Assembly: GCA_026874595.1 (NCBI GenBank) | Contig: CM049322.1 | Coordinates: forward strand, 54,575,886 to 54,639,885 | Direction of reading: 5' to 3' | DNA length: 64,000 nucleotides | Source of the DNA: Sipunculus nudus | Taxonomy: Eukaryota; Annelida; Sipuncula; Golfingiida; Sipunculidae | Part shown: one piece after another, positions 36,383 to 50,634 of the stretch | How the letters are laid out: every line of letters begins with the position of its first letter | Position numbering within the stretch: position 1 is the stretch's first letter | Translations under genes and position numbers: made by a program | Notes under the pieces: generated by a model | Told to the model about the DNA's origin: nothing | Seen by the model: only the letters and a program-made list of their open reading frames with translations | The model's database searches: none

Positions 36383-39072
36383 GTTTGCTGCTATTTCAGA
36401 TCAAATGTGTATGTTAAAATAAAGCTTAACCTGAAATTCGCCCGACAACGCTTTTCGCTGCAACTGTTCCCCCACATTGTAACTGAACAGATAGTACAGT
36501 TTTGTATCTACATTTGCCGTTGGGCTTAGTCTCACCTTTCAAAGAAGTCAGTGGATTGAAAGCTTGGTCAATGGACAGCTATAAATTATGGATATGTTAG
36601 TTTGCTTCCGGGTAGGTAGCTAAATAAAATCTATGAATATGACATTTGCTCACTCACTGTACCCAGTGAAAGAAGTTTGTCGTTATTGTGACAACGGTAC
36701 GTCCATATTATTTATATTGATTAGAGGCAACTATTATGTTATCCTCAGGCATTTCATTTTCTCAGGTACTATGGACGTTAATTGAAGAAATGGATGTCAG
36801 TTACAATGCAATTTTTAGGATCATTTATTAAATCTCACGATCTTAATACTTAATTAATACTGATCAAATTCAAAACGTGAGACATTCATATTTACAACTT
36901 ATTGATTATAATAAAAACTTACATTACATGTAATGTAAATAATCACTATAAAAAAGAATCAGAGAATGTTCATGGAAAGGAAATGTTTTTAGACTGCATG
37001 TAACATTAAAATATATATTGGAAAAGTGTAGACGAAAAACACAAAGTACTGATATAGTAACACCATCACCCTGACAAACCAAAAAACCTATTTAAACAAT
37101 GTTGCGTGTTCAGTTTATTTTTTTTAATTGCATTGACTCAATCCAGAAGAATGTCCAATTCAGATTTATTAATTTAAGACACATTTAACTATAAATGATG
37201 GATATGTTGATCCAGAACATTTGTCTTGACCCTGGTAGTACGTATATAAAACCGTAAACAATGAAATTCACTAAAACTAAGTAATTTATTCCTCAATTAT
37301 ATACAAAAGATTCCATTATAATTCACTTGATTTAAAGGTGTCTATGCTATGGTGTTCCAATCACCGGAATTAAATGGTAACCGTCAGGCTTAGAGGCATT
37401 TAATAAAAAAATCTATGCACGTCTTTAGGACTCCCAGGAAAAACTGCAAATACTAGCTTTTAGTTTTATGCTAATGTGAATGGTTACTGTAGGTAAACTG
37501 CAGGTTACTCCACCTGTGGTGCAACCTGAGAAATACTTCCCTATCTTGTCACATGAACACTTTTCAGGGATGGATCAAAGATTAAGAAAAGTGTGGGGGA
37601 GGGGATGTCCAAAGCAGGAAGACTGATAAAATACCCCGAAAGGGTTCCTAGGTCCGGAAAGGGGGGGGGGGTGTCTTTGACGCAAACAACAGTGACTCAA
37701 TGTGGATAGTACTACCCCACTTTAAACGTGAAAATAAAGTACGAGTCCTATCAGCCTTATCTATAAATGAGCGTGACAAAAAAACAAGGATAACACAAAG
37801 TGGAAATCCCAACATCGATAAAATATTAGGCTGTTTATAGAACATGCGCTCTAACGGGATTTACTAATAAGAGTGGAATGCTACTTATGGTGGAAAGGGT
37901 CAAGGGTATGTAAGATTATTAAAATTGTCTGATACGAAAACAAATTTCCTTCCATCGTTGCGACCGAACCATCTAAAATTATTGGTTTAAAATACCTAAA
38001 TTATATATTAAGACACTTTTATTTGTTAATGTCTTTCATTCTTATTCTGTTTCCTAGAATCAGTTGATTATGTCCCCGTGTCATTCCCTATTGCACAGTC
38101 ATTTACCCACTGGCCGCGCGATGAGTGAATGTTTAGTGGATTTCTTATTTCATGTTTTAGGCTGCAGGTGGTTTATAATTATGAAGATGTAGTCCATTTG
38201 GGAGAGTGTTCCTTTTTATGATTAAAATAACCATGAGACTTTATCAACAGTATGTGTTGTAATATAAATGTTGTAAATACCTTACCCGAAAAATTGCCAC
38301 TGGAATTGCAAGGAATTAGACCATGCAAATATATCCAGTTTGATGATGCCGGATACCACGAGGAAATATTTTATATTTAGGGATCTAAATTTGTGAAATA
38401 CACCGTGGATAATAATGCGTTCGGCTAAAGAGATCATACGAATTTACTTAAACAGAGTCAATTTGGTTTAGAAATCGAAATATTGTTACATTACCAGCAA
38501 GAGCTCTGTACAGCCCCGTACAACACACATTGCAGTGACTAGTCATAGTGACAATGCCGAAATTATGAAAATGTCAATATATTATTGATACAGTGAAATG
38601 TATCATTGTCGAACCTGTACATGAATGCATTTATATTAATGAGGGTGACAATACACGCTTCCCCTCGAACAAGATTTTAAGTATGGTTTTCTTATTTTTT
38701 TCTTTAGATTTCTTATTTGTCCTTTATTGATAGTTACGTGTTTTATTTGTAATAGCCTCTGAACACAACCGCGACCATCTAATACATAGGCTAACTTGAT
38801 TATGTGTTGGGAATCGGATGTAGTTTATGAAGAAATGATAATGGGCATATCTGCGTCTAATGCTTTAATAGAATATTTGCAGATAATATATAGATATGTT
38901 GCAAGTTGGAGTAACCTTTCAAAGTTATGTTCAAACTACTAATGTATAACAAAATGTTATGGTGTTTAGAGCTAAATAAACCAAGAAAACAATATTGAGC
39001 ATGAAGTAGAGGAATTTACATCGCCAAACGACTATAAGACCCTTATGGTAAATGTTTAGAGAAAAACTTTTG

Positions 39073-39111
<39 letters not shown>

Positions 39112-40415
39112 GAATAACACAAACGGATCTATCAAATCTGAATTTTTGACGAAACACGTCTGTGTCAGAAGACGTGGTACAAGTCATAAACCCAACTGAT
39201 CAACCGTAGCACCTTTCATAAATTATATAAAAAGGATGAGACGCGTTCATGTTTCTAAAGCCATGTTTCGTTGAGCCCTTTATATTTGATAGGTAGTTCC
39301 ATAGGGTCAAATTGATAACCTTCTCTATGCAGGTAAACCTTTGTCCCTTAATAAATGATAAACCGGGATGGGGCACTGAAAAAAGCGTAAAAAAATGCTT
39401 GAATGCAGACAGGAATAGTAAATTCAGTCATTTGGAAATAATAATAACCAAGTAACACGGCAAAAGCATGTGCACGATATAATAGTAGTAGTGTACAGTG
39501 TAGTGATAGCCTCATATTTGCTCAGAATTATCAATGCTTATCACCAAGGATCTGGTATGGACCTGCACGTGCCTCTGTCAGACCTCAGCCCAGACTGACC
39601 GTTCTAGTGACGGTTTACAGCCAGCAATGAATGCAACAGTCCATGCATATTAGCCATGCATATTGGACTGATAAGCATACTTTGATATGACAGTCAAGGG
39701 AATTTCTTATGTCAGCGAGCCAAAGAAACTGCTATAATTAATACCATGATTGGACACCCTGCTCATTCACCTAATTCCTTGGTTCTCTGAGATAAGGTAA
39801 CAGATTAGATCCCCTGGTCTAGAGCAATGCTTACTAATCAGCAGTTGCACATAATAATCAATATCAATCTCTGGTAATTCCCATGCATTTTGTGTCATAT
39901 TCACTCTTACTGTCCATTTATAAAATCAAAGATTCTGATTGCCTTGTTTCAGAGAAAGTTTATAGAACAGTATGGTATAATCTAAGGAAACATTTGTTAA
40001 CTTATCAAAATATTAGCAGATTTAGATAATGGGATCAATGCTTTTACGTTATATCCATCGATATATGTATAACACCCACGTATGATTTGTCCTGTTAATG
40101 TTGTTCATTATAATCATGTAATGGTGCAATTTTACATTTCACGGAATCAGAGAGAAATAAGGTTCTCGTTTGTACAATGACACGCAAATAATACTTGAAT
40201 AATAAAATCTATTTATACGCCGAAGGTATTCATCAACCATACGAAAAGCACACAACATGGCGTGCATAGAAGTTTAAGTACATGAAATGGCGGCTTATCA
40301 TCCAAGGGACCAGGGTACACACTAACATGGTCTACCTACAGATGAGTGTGCATGGTATATGGATATTTGTAAATAACATCAGGTCAGGGTCATGTTAAGA
40401 AAGGGTAAGGCTTAC

Positions 40416-40482
40416 CTTGAACAGAGACCATGAGGAAGTATATTACTAAACACAAGAAGAAGCCTCCCTTTGGTAAAGACAT
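40416..40482 (-). CDS. Signal-peptide leader exon C2, intact but detached from its promoter
   Basis: Same protein as C1; one silent change in the proline codon (CCA for CCC). The unit 2/unit 3 junction lies next to its ATG, as at C1. Confidence 0.55.
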
Positions 40483-40680
40483 GTTTTTAGGTATGAAAAG
40501 GCCCGTCTATCATTGACAGACAATATGGCACACATGACAATTTTAGTCCCTTAAATGGCGTCTTATATAAGGTGATAGAGCTAACAAACAGGCCATCCTA
40601 CCACCTGTATGACAATGGTATACTCATGTTGTTTTAAAAAACAAGATGAAAGTTCCATGTCAACAATGTAGACGACCCAC

Positions 40681-40747
40681 CTTGGACAACGACCACAAGT
40701 AAGGGGAGTAACGCACACAAGAAGACGCATCCTTTACGTGAAGACAT
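40681..40747 (-). CDS. Signal-peptide leader exon A3, intact
   Basis: Same as A1 and A2; 67 nt with a phase-1 GTGGGT donor. Confidence 0.6.
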
Positions 40748-42345
40748 GTTTCATGCTATTTCAAGTCAAACCAGTTGTTCAAATAAAGCCAAAGCTTAAA
40801 CCAGACGTCCCTTATCGCTACATGCGTGTCCCGCACAGTATGTATGACTTAATAAACAGAACAGTATCTTATCTATATCTGCCGTTGGACTTGGTGCACC
40901 TTGCGTCGAGAAGGTCGGCTGATTGATTGCTTTGTTATAGGCCAGCTATAAATTACTGATGTGTTAGTTTGTTTCGGGGTACCATGTTAAATATTAACCA
41001 CACGTGCCACTTGTTCATTCTGTTGACCCAGTATATGAAATCGTTGTTTAATGTGACAAAGATATCTCCGTGGAATTTTTATTTTATTAAGAGCACCCCC
41101 TCTGTTTCTCTCAGGCAGTAGTTCATTTATGAAGGTCATCCGCACATTATTTGTCATATGAGATATCAGTTGTCATGCACTTTTCTGGTTAACTTGTTAA
41201 ATTTTATCATCTTGATACTTTATTGATACTTCATTACATTTGAAATTATGTTAGTCATATACTATTTTCCGTTTAAAACAAATAAACATTGTAACATTAA
41301 ATACACGTAGACGATAGAGTCACACCCTGAACCTAAAAAGCCACATTAAAATTTAGAATAAAGAAGTTATGTGGACCCAGTGCTCCTTGCATAAGTAATT
41401 ACACCAATTATACGTTGCTCCTTTAGTACAGACAGTTCTGACACGGGTAAATCAAAGAACAGTAAGCCTTGCTAATCAGGTCTTGGATAAAAATTAAAAT
41501 CGTACCTACTTAATTTAAATGGCTATTCCTGCATATGGATGAATAACAATTAGATTAAGTTTTATATAGTCTCTTTGCTAGTTATTGTTGAACTAAAGGG
41601 ACATATTTATTCATTATAAACCTTTTATTATTATTAAAATATTGTTACCTATCTAAATGCAACCAGCACATGGAAACAACAAGATATAAGTAAAACAGGG
41701 CCATCCCTATCCTGTTCTTTTGAAAAGATGAGATATATTTTCATTTATTATTTTTAAGCAAATAAATAAATTGAATAAAATTGAAAATATTCCGGAATGG
41801 CAACATTAACCCATTGTTGGATCTAACTCAACGTTAGAGTTTTATCAGCGACTATACCAACCGACGGGAATTAACCGCTAGAGTACTTCAACCAGGTAAA
41901 ATGAAAAGTTATGCAAATAGTTTAAGCGGTGTTAAATGGTCAAATGCTGATATAATATAGCACAAAAACATATAAAGATACACAACAGATTTAACATGAC
42001 ACTTAAAACACACAAATCTATGGTCAGTAACACTACGGTCGTTTCATTTTCTGCAGGCACGAAGAGACCCATCAAACACAACAGATTTAACATGACACTT
42101 AAAACACACAAATCTATGGTCAGTAACACTACGGTCGTTTCATTTTCTGCAGGCATGAAGGGACCCATCAAACATGAACAGACAACATAGCACGTTTGAA
42201 AACTGTAGTACATTAAATGGCGGCTTAGATAAAGTGATAGAGCTAACTGGCCAACAGGCCAGACTACTAGATGTATGGCAATGGTTTACTCATGTTGAAT
42301 TAAAAACAAGATAAATGATTCATGTAAATATTGTAGGAATCCTAC

Positions 42346-42411
42346 CTTGGACAGCAACCACAAGAAGTAGAGAAACGCACATAAGAAAATGCCTCCTTTA
42401 AGCGTATTTAT
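42346..42411 (-). pseudogene. Leader exon B3, decayed
   Basis: Same lesions as B1 and B2. Confidence 0.6.
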
Positions 42412-45400
42412 GTTTGCTGCTATTTCAGGTCAAATGTGTATGTTAAAATAAAGCTTAACCTGAAATTCGCCCGACAACGCTTTTCGCTGCAACTGTTCCC
42501 CCACACTGTAACTGAACAGATAGTACAGTTTTGTATCTACATTTGCCGTTGGGCTTAGTCTCACCTTTCAAAGAAGTCAGTGGATTGAAAGCTTGGTCAA
42601 TGAACAGCTATAAATTATGGATATGTTAGTTTGCTTCCGGGTAGGTAGCTAAATAAAATCTATGAATATGACATTTGCTCACTCACTGTACCCAGTGAAA
42701 GAAGTTTGTCGTTATTGTGACAACGGTACGTCCATATTATTTATATTGATTAGAGGCAACTATTATGTTATCCTCAGGCATTTCATTTTCTCAGGTACTA
42801 TGGACGTTAATTGAAGAAATGGATGTCAGTTACAATGCAATTTTTAGGATCATTTATTAAATCTCACGATCTTAATACTTAATTAATACTTATCAAATTC
42901 AAAACGTGAGACATTCATATTTACAACTTATTGATTATAATAAAAACTTACATTACATGTAATGTAAATAAACACTATAAAAAAGAATCAGAGAATGTTC
43001 ATGGAAAGGAAATGTTTTTAGACTGCATGTAACATTAAAATATATATTGGAAAAGTGTAGACGAAAAACACAAAGTACTGATATAGTAACACCATCACCC
43101 TGACAAACCAAAAAACCTATTTAAACAATGTTGCGTGTTCAGTTTATTTTTTTTAATTGCATTGACTCAATCCAGAAGAATGTCCAATTCAGATTTATTA
43201 ATTTAAGACACATTTAACTATAAATGATGGATATGTTGATCCAGAACATTTGTCTTGACCCTGGTAGTACGTATATAAAACCGTAAACAATGAAATTCAC
43301 TAAAACTAAGTAATTTCTTCCTCAATTATATACAAAAGATTCCATTATAATTCACTTGATTTAAAGGTGTCTATGCTATGGTGTTCCAATCACCGGAATT
43401 AAATGGTAACCGTCAGGCTTAGAGGCATTTAATAAAAAAATCTATGCACGTCTTTAGGACTCCCAGGAAAAACTGCAAATACTAGCTTTTAGTTTTATGC
43501 TAATGTGACTGGTTACTGTAGGTAAACTGCAGGTTACTCCACCTGTGGTGCAACCTGAGAAATACTTCCCTATCTTGTCACATGAACACTTTTCAGGGAT
43601 GGATCAAAGATTAAGAAAAGTGTGGGGGAGGGGATGTCCAAAGCAGGAAGACTGATAAAAAACCCCGAAAGGGTTCCTAGGTCCGGAAAGGGGGGGGGGT
43701 GTCTTTGACGCAAACAACAGTGACTCAATGTGGATAGTACTACCCCACTTTAAACGTGAAAATAAAGTACGAGTCCTATCAGCCTTATCTATAAATGAGC
43801 GTGACAACAAAACAAGGATTACACAAAGTGGAAATCCCAACATCGATAAAATATTAGGCTGTTTATAGAACATGCGCTCTAACGGGATTTACTAATAAGA
43901 GTGGAATGCTACTTATGGTGGAAAGGGTCAAGGGTATGTAAGATTATTAAAATTGTCTGATACGAAAACAAATTTCCTTCCATCGTTGCGACCGAACCAT
44001 CTAAAATTATTGGTTTAAAATACCTAAATTATATATTAAGACACTTTTATTTGTTAATGTCTTTCATTCTTATTCTGTTTCCTAGAATCAGTTGATTATG
44101 CCCCCTTGTCATTCCCTATTGCACAGTCATTTACCCACTGGCCGCGCGATGAGTGAATGTTTAGTGGATTTCTTATTTCATGTTTTAGGCTGCAGGTGGT
44201 TTATAATTATGAAGATGTAGTCCATTTGGGAGAGTGTTCCTTTTTATGATTAAAATAACCATGAGACTTTATCAACAGTATGTGTTGTAATATAAATGAT
44301 AATACCTTACCCGAAAAATTGCCACTGGAATTGCAAGGAATTAGACCATGCAAATATATCCAGTTTGATGATGCCGGATACCACGAGGAAATATTTTATA
44401 TTTAGGGATCTAAATTTGTGAAATACACCGTGGATAATAATGCGTTCGGCTAAAGAGATCATACGAATTTACTTAAACAGAGTCAATTTGGTTTAGAAAT
44501 CGAAATATTGTTACATTACCAGCAAGAGCTCTGTACAGCCCCGTACAACACACATTGCAGTGACTAGTCATAGTGACAATGCCGAAATTATGAAAATGTC
44601 AATATATTATTGATACAGTGAAATGTATCATTGTCGAACCTGTACATGAATGCATTTATATTAATGAGGGTGACAATACACGCTTCCCCTCGAACAAGAT
44701 TTTAAGTATGGTTTTCTTATTTTTTTCTTTAGATTTCTTATTTGTCCTTTATTGATAGTTACGTGTTTTATTTGTAATAGCCTCTGAACACAACCGCGAC
44801 CATCTAATACATAGGCTAACTTGATTATGTGTTGGGAATCGGATGTAGTTTATGAAGAAATGATAATGGGCATATCTGCGTCTAATGCTTTAATAGAATA
44901 TTTGCAGATAATATATAGATATGTTGCAAGTTGGAGTAACCTTTCAAAGTTATGTTCAAACTACTAATGTATAACAAAATGTTATGGTGTTTAGAGCTAA
45001 ATAAACCAAGAAAACAATATTGAGCATGAAGTAGAGGAATTTACATCGCCAAACGACTATAAGACCCTTATGGTAAATGTTTAGAGAAAAACTTTTGGGG
45101 AGAGAGAGAGAGAGAGAGAGAGAGAGCTGAATAACACAAACGGATCTATCAAATCTGAATTTTTGACGAAACACGTCTGTGTCAGAAGACGTGGTACAAG
45201 TCATAAACCCAACTGATCAACCGTAGCACCTTTCATAAATTATATAAAAAGGATGAGACGCGTTCATGTTTCTAAAGCCATGTTTCGTTGAGCCCTTTAT
45301 ATTTGATAGGTAGTTCCATAGGGTCAAATTGATAACCTTCTCTATGCAGGTAAACCTTTGTCCCTTAATAAATGATAAACCGGGATGGGGCACTGAAAAA

Positions 45401-46432
45401 AGCGTAAAAAAATGCTTGAATGCAGACAGGAATAGTAAATTCAGTCATTTGGAAGTAATAATAACCAAGTAACACGGCAAAAGCATGTGCACGATATAAT
45501 AGTAGTAGTGTACAGTGTAGTGATAGCCTCATATTTGCTCAGAATTATCAATGCTTATCGCCAAGGATCTGGTATGGACCTGCACGTGCCTCTGTCAGAC
45601 CTCAGCCCAGACTGACCGTTCTAGTGACGGTTTACAGCCAGCAATGAATGCAACAGTCCATGCATATTAGCCATGCATATTGGACTGATAAGCATACTTT
45701 GATATGACAGTCAAGGGAATTTCTTATGTCAGCGAGGCAAAGAAACTGCTATAATTAATACCATGATTGGACACCCTGCTCATTCACCTAATTCCTTGGT
45801 TCTCTGAGATAAGGTAACAGATTAGATCCCCTGGTCTAGAGCAATGCTTACTAATCAGCAGTTGCACATAATAATCAATATCAATCTCTGGTAATTCCCA
45901 TGCATTTTGTGTCATATTCACTCTTACTGTCCATTTATAAAATCAAAGATTCTCATTGCCTTGTTTCAGAGAAAGTTTATAGAACAGTATGGTATAATCT
46001 AAGGAAACATTTGTTAACTTATCAAAATATTAGCAGATTTAGATAATGGGATCAATGCTTATACGTTATATCCATCGATATATGTATAACACCCACGTAT
46101 GATTTGTCCTGTTAATGTTGTTCATTATAATCATGTAATGGTGCAATTTTACATTTCACGGAATCAGAGAGAAATAAGGTTCTCGTTTGTACAATGACAC
46201 GCAAATAATACTTGAATAATAAAATCTATTTATACGCCGAAGGTATTCATCAACCATACGAAAAGCACACAACATGGCGTGCATAGAAGTTTAAGTACAT
46301 GAAATGGCGGCTTATCATCCAAGGGACCAGGGTACACACTAACATGGTCTACCTACAGATGAGTGTGCATGGTATATGGATATTTGTAAATAACATCAGG
46401 TCAGGGTCATGTTAAGAAAGGGTAAGGCTTAC

Positions 46433-46499
46433 CTTGAACAGAGACCATGAGGAAGTATATTACTAAACACAAGAAGAAGCCTCCCTTGGGTAAAGACAT
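46433..46499 (-). CDS. Signal-peptide leader exon C3, intact with its own 5' block
   Basis: Same protein as C1. Unlike C1 and C2, it is followed on its 5' side (46500-46720) by a block related to the A and B promoter blocks, so it is the ancestral, most likely functional C copy. Confidence 0.6.
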
Positions 46500-46720
46500 G
46501 TTTTTCGTTCTTTCAGGTCAATCTTGCATGTAAAAATACACGAGCGACGTCCCTTATCGCTCCATTCGTGTTCTCAGACAGTAAGTGTAGTTATTAAACA
46601 AAATATTTATCTATATTGGTCATAGGACTTTGTGCCATGTTGCACAGTCACAAGGAGGCCGGTTGATTAAAGTCTTTACTACGGAGCTACCATATACTTG
46701 TTTCGTTGGAGGCAAGCTAT
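46500..46720 (-). promoter_or_regulatory. Conserved 5' block of leader C3 (putative promoter)
   Basis: It shares CGTCCCTTATCGCT, the ATCTATATTGG... GACTTTGTG stretch and AAGGAGGCCGGTTGATT with the A and B blocks, in the same order and distance from the ATG. Confidence 0.45.
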
Positions 46721-48748
46721 ATTCTATAACCTACACGTGCCATTGTTTTTCAACTGTTTACGCGACTCTGCACTGCTCTGAACATATTTAGTGGGTGGTA
46801 AACATGCTTTGAACTAGCGCCTACGTAGGCATATTGGCATTAAGCGGTGTAATAACGTAGCAAAGTTTGCAACGATTAGTTAATTACCGTTAAAAAGTGA
46901 ATTTTGAATATAACAGTGGTAAAGGTCTGATGTAAACCGATTACATTCATACCTCACCAATATCAAACTGCATTGACGCGTCATTATCAAGTCCCTTATT
47001 TATTCCTATTTAAGCAGGCGCACGGAATATAAATTTATGTTAATAAGTAACAATGACCATGAATGAACTTTCTCTTTAGAATAAATGTTTTATATGTAGA
47101 TTGTTGTTGTCCGTCAAGTAATATTCAAATAATTTAAGATATAATTTAATCATATGACCACTTTATTTAGAAAATCAAAATATATCCATTGTATTGATAG
47201 TACGCCAAAGTAGCCAAATGGAAATTAATAAATTAACGTAAAATAATAGGGCAACTGTGGGGAGGATGGGATTTATGAAAATAATACTTTATAAATCCCT
47301 ATACTGTCGCTTAAGTTTAAGAATGGCGACTTCTAAAAATGGCGCTTTTATATTGGACAGATAGTTTTACTTTGAATCGGGATTCAAGTAATACGGGGAA
47401 ATGGACTGCGACGCCCAAGTATCCTATTGCAACGACCTTTGTAAGAAATCTGTAATATTTACATTGAGTGATGACCTAACACAAATTGATACTTACACAT
47501 TTAGAAAAAAAGAGTAGAAATCAGAACTCTAAGTCTTTCATTTGGGGGCAGTAGCTTATTTTTCAGACATGTTGACTACCGCAAGTAAACGAGACAGGCG
47601 ACTGTTTAAGGTCCGTAGTCGGATCAAGGACTATAATCTAATACCTTTAAAAGAAATTCGCTCAACCTTTGTCATTATTGTTCTCTGAAACCGCATTGCG
47701 TATGATACTATGCCATACCTCATTTAAAAGGTTATTATCCCCGCAGTGACATAGGCGATATGAGAATAAATGATTCAATGATTTTCCGTTTTAACTGACT
47801 TGCACGGAGGTAAGACCCAGCATCTCGGTCACTCACCCTTAAAAACACAAGATTACGGACTATTGTTCATATGAATTACGCTTGCTTTTAGCGAGGGATT
47901 TGAGCATGTCAGGCCTTACATTTGACCCAGCCTCTCACCCTCGTGCGTGGTGAGTAACAGTGAAAAATACGTCTCTCGCTTTATGAAATGTAGGGTTCAA
48001 ACCAGGGGTATTAATGACAAAATCTAATTCAAGATCCTCATTACAGGAACAGGGGTTTGGTGGGGTGGCGGGGGTTTGGGACTCAAATTGGTCTGATACG
48101 ATGAAAAAAAGGTTGCTGTAGCTGAAAATGGGATACGAACCTCTGCGTGGATTCCCGTTGGGTCCGCTTCTGCTACTTGCGAGGTATGCATATTTCTGTT
48201 TCTTTCTTCTGGAAAAGTTTCCTTGCAACATACATTTGTTTTATTCATGTGTTTCTCGTATCAACCTAATCTTTGTACGTCTAACGATAGAATCAAGTCA
48301 AATATCATCGAACACCTGAATGCCCCCGTTGGCTATTTTGATATTTTGTGATGGTCAAGTATATATTCACTATGTGCCCTGTCGAATCCTTTGAAACTAT
48401 AAGGATACCGGTTTTGGCAGAATGAGACCAATATTCAGGGGCGATATATTGCACTATATGTCGCTGTTAATTTTGTGCATGCAGTCATAATGAAATACCT
48501 ATTACATAATATCTCAGGATTAGCCGGGGTGTTTCCGGACCTATATATCACGGGACTGGTATGCCATATGGTATGTGGGCGGCACAGGGCGCCACTTATG
48601 TATTTTAGTTTTTGTGTAATACCATGATCATTCCACTTCTCACTTATGCCCGAGTGAAATATTTTCGATGTCTGCTTATAAAGTGTAATGTTGGATACAA
48701 AATATTTCTTGTTATGCTGACATGTAATAACCGGTTGATAAGACATAC
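46721..48748. other. No gene seen; one tRNA-like box B
   Basis: The minus strand at 48130-48141 reads GGTTCGTATCCC, close to a tRNA box B, with TAGCAGAAGCGG upstream. No cloverleaf can be built, so it may be a remnant of a tRNA-derived SINE. Confidence 0.4.
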
Positions 48749-48828
48749 CTTGGAGCACCTCCGTAAGGGTAAAAAAAACAAACAAAAAACAAACAGAACA
48801 AGAACACAATGCTCCGGTGTACAGTCAT
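48749..48828 (-). pseudogene. Leader exon D, frameshifted
   Basis: It begins MTVHRS like leaders F and H and ends at a good donor (GTATGT). An expanded T-rich tract makes it 80 nt instead of 67, leaving phase 2, which does not fit the receptor's phase-1 acceptor. The other frame ends LTEVLQG as in intact leaders, so a frameshift is clear. Its 5' block (48829-49180) is related to those of F and H. Confidence 0.55.
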
Positions 48829-49964
48829 GTTTACTTTTATCTTGAGACCTCAGCTGACACATTCTTTACCTCGTGCTGATGCAGTCATATCTGTCGAGGT
48901 GTTTTCTAAACTGTTAAGTACTTTATCTGTTTTGAAACTTTGCCCTAAAAATATCATGCTGTGAGAACCACAAAATATAAAATGTGTCCTTTAACGCTAT
49001 TGTTATTAATCACAAGCATACACAGACCTAATTTTTGTTCAGGAGATATATCTTGCAGTGCGGTGGTCTCCGGTATATGGCGTTTTTAAATTCCTATTCA
49101 ATACTCTACAGATGTTCCTAAACCCACAAACAGGTACGGTCATATAACAACAAACCTTTGATAAGACGCGCACAGACACGCTGAGATGATGGGTAGTGCC
49201 ATTTGTCGTCAGATTTATTATTATTTACGTTATCATTTTTGCATCGTCCTGGCTGTTCATCTTACTTTGTAATCAACTTGAAAACATTCAGTAGCTGTGG
49301 CTAAGTACGCCAATTTCGGATGTTTTTTTTTAATTCAGACTATTATGTTAAGCTTTTAAAATTGTTCATATATTTGGCATCTCATACAAAATTGTTTATT
49401 CTCTAGACACCAAATAGATATCTGATATTTAATAGATCGCTTTTGGAGAGATTAATTGATATTTGTGTTGGTTTATAACATATGTATTATATGCTTCGCG
49501 CAATCGTTTTACCCTAAAAGGATAATAGTTTGACAGAATGAGACCAATATCCAGGGACGAAATTTGCAATATCTGAGGCTACCTTACTCTTTACAACTAT
49601 CGGCACTGCTGTTAGCCACTATCCCAATGCAAAGAAAAATCCTGTCAAAATACTGGAAAAAAATAATGTCAATTTCACTCACTTATTTCATATATTAGCC
49701 CAACTGATAGGATTTTGCACAAACGACACCTGGCGCCCAGCTCAGAGCTATCTAGAAACAAACCAGAAAACTGACAACTTACACCGAGCTCCAAATTATC
49801 GGGAGGCCCTATAACGAGTTCTGGACTCCAATTAGAGAATTTGACGTCCCTAGTCAAGCTGCCGGCTTGGTTCCTACTACAGAGTTTCAATTAAACGGTG
49901 TTTTTGTTATTTCTTTGGAATATTTAATCACACACTATTCTCAGGATTAGGAGGATAATCCAAA

Positions 49965-50300
49965 GTAATGTAAGGTAGTGTGTAAGCAAATATCAGTATA
50001 CATAAATACGTAATAGAAGGTGGTGTGTAATGCCATATCAGTGTACATTAATGCAATATGTAAGTTGGTGTGTAATGAAATATCACTGTATTGAACTATG
50101 TAATATGAGGCTGTGTGTGAGTACTAATGAATGAACATAATTAATGTATGATGGTATATAGGTACATATCGAATAACATACACGTAAATGCAAAATGTAA
50201 GGCTGTGGGTAATAACATATCAGTGTACAAAAATATGTAAAGTAAAGCGATATTTTGGAATGTATGATGGCATTCAAAATATCCTATAAATGTTCCTAAA
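49965..50300. repeat. Minisatellite of about 45-57-bp units
   Basis: Five or six diverged copies share AATATGTAAGGTGGTGTGTAA-like and ATATCAGTGTACATAAATGC-like halves. Confidence 0.7.
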
Positions 50301-50382
50301 TACGTATTGTAAAATTGTATGTACCAAAAAAGTCAATGCAAAAAAAAGGGAAAGGTAAGGTGGCGTTTTACAAAACATCAAG

Positions 50383-50385
<3 letters not shown>

Positions 50386-50442
<57 letters not shown>
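50386..50442. repeat. (TA)n microsatellite, left of a palindrome
   Basis: An uninterrupted TA run that ends beside the palindrome at 50453-50540. Confidence 0.93.
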
Positions 50443-50446
<4 letters not shown>

Positions 50447-50452
50447 GAGAGA

Positions 50453-50540
50453 GATGGAAATTGAATACAAAGAAAAGTCGGTTCACTCAAGGTGTGCACA
50501 GAAAAGTGAATCGACTTTTTCTGTGTATAGCATTTCCATC
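50453..50540. mobile_element. MITE-like palindrome between two TA tracts
   Basis: GATGGAAATTGAATACAAAG and the following bases to about 50488 are the near-complete inverse of about 50506-50540 (arms about 35 bp, a few mismatches), with a loop of roughly 17 bases. TA tracts flank both sides, as expected for a TA-targeting foldback element. No transposase is present. Confidence 0.6.
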
Positions 50541-50557
50541 TATATACAACGAACCAG

Positions 50558-50563
<6 letters not shown>

Positions 50564-50632
<69 letters not shown>
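50564..50632. repeat. (TA)n microsatellite, 3' tail of the SINE
   Basis: A TA run that directly follows the 3' end of the tRNA-SINE on the minus strand. Confidence 0.9.

Positions 50633-50634
<2 letters not shown>

Larger units (their letters stand above)
34461..40489 (-). repeat. 6.03-kb tandem unit 2
   Basis: A near-identical copy of unit 1 with scattered single-base changes and small indels (offset to unit 3 is 6029 bp). It holds leaders A2, B2 and C2 and the GA tract at 39074-39109. Confidence 0.95.
40490..46505 (-). repeat. 6.02-kb tandem unit 3
   Basis: The rightmost copy, with leaders A3, B3 and C3 and the shortest GA tract (45100-45126). It ends a few bases 5' of the C3 ATG, where the sequence departs from the other units into the original flank. 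Confidence 0.95.
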
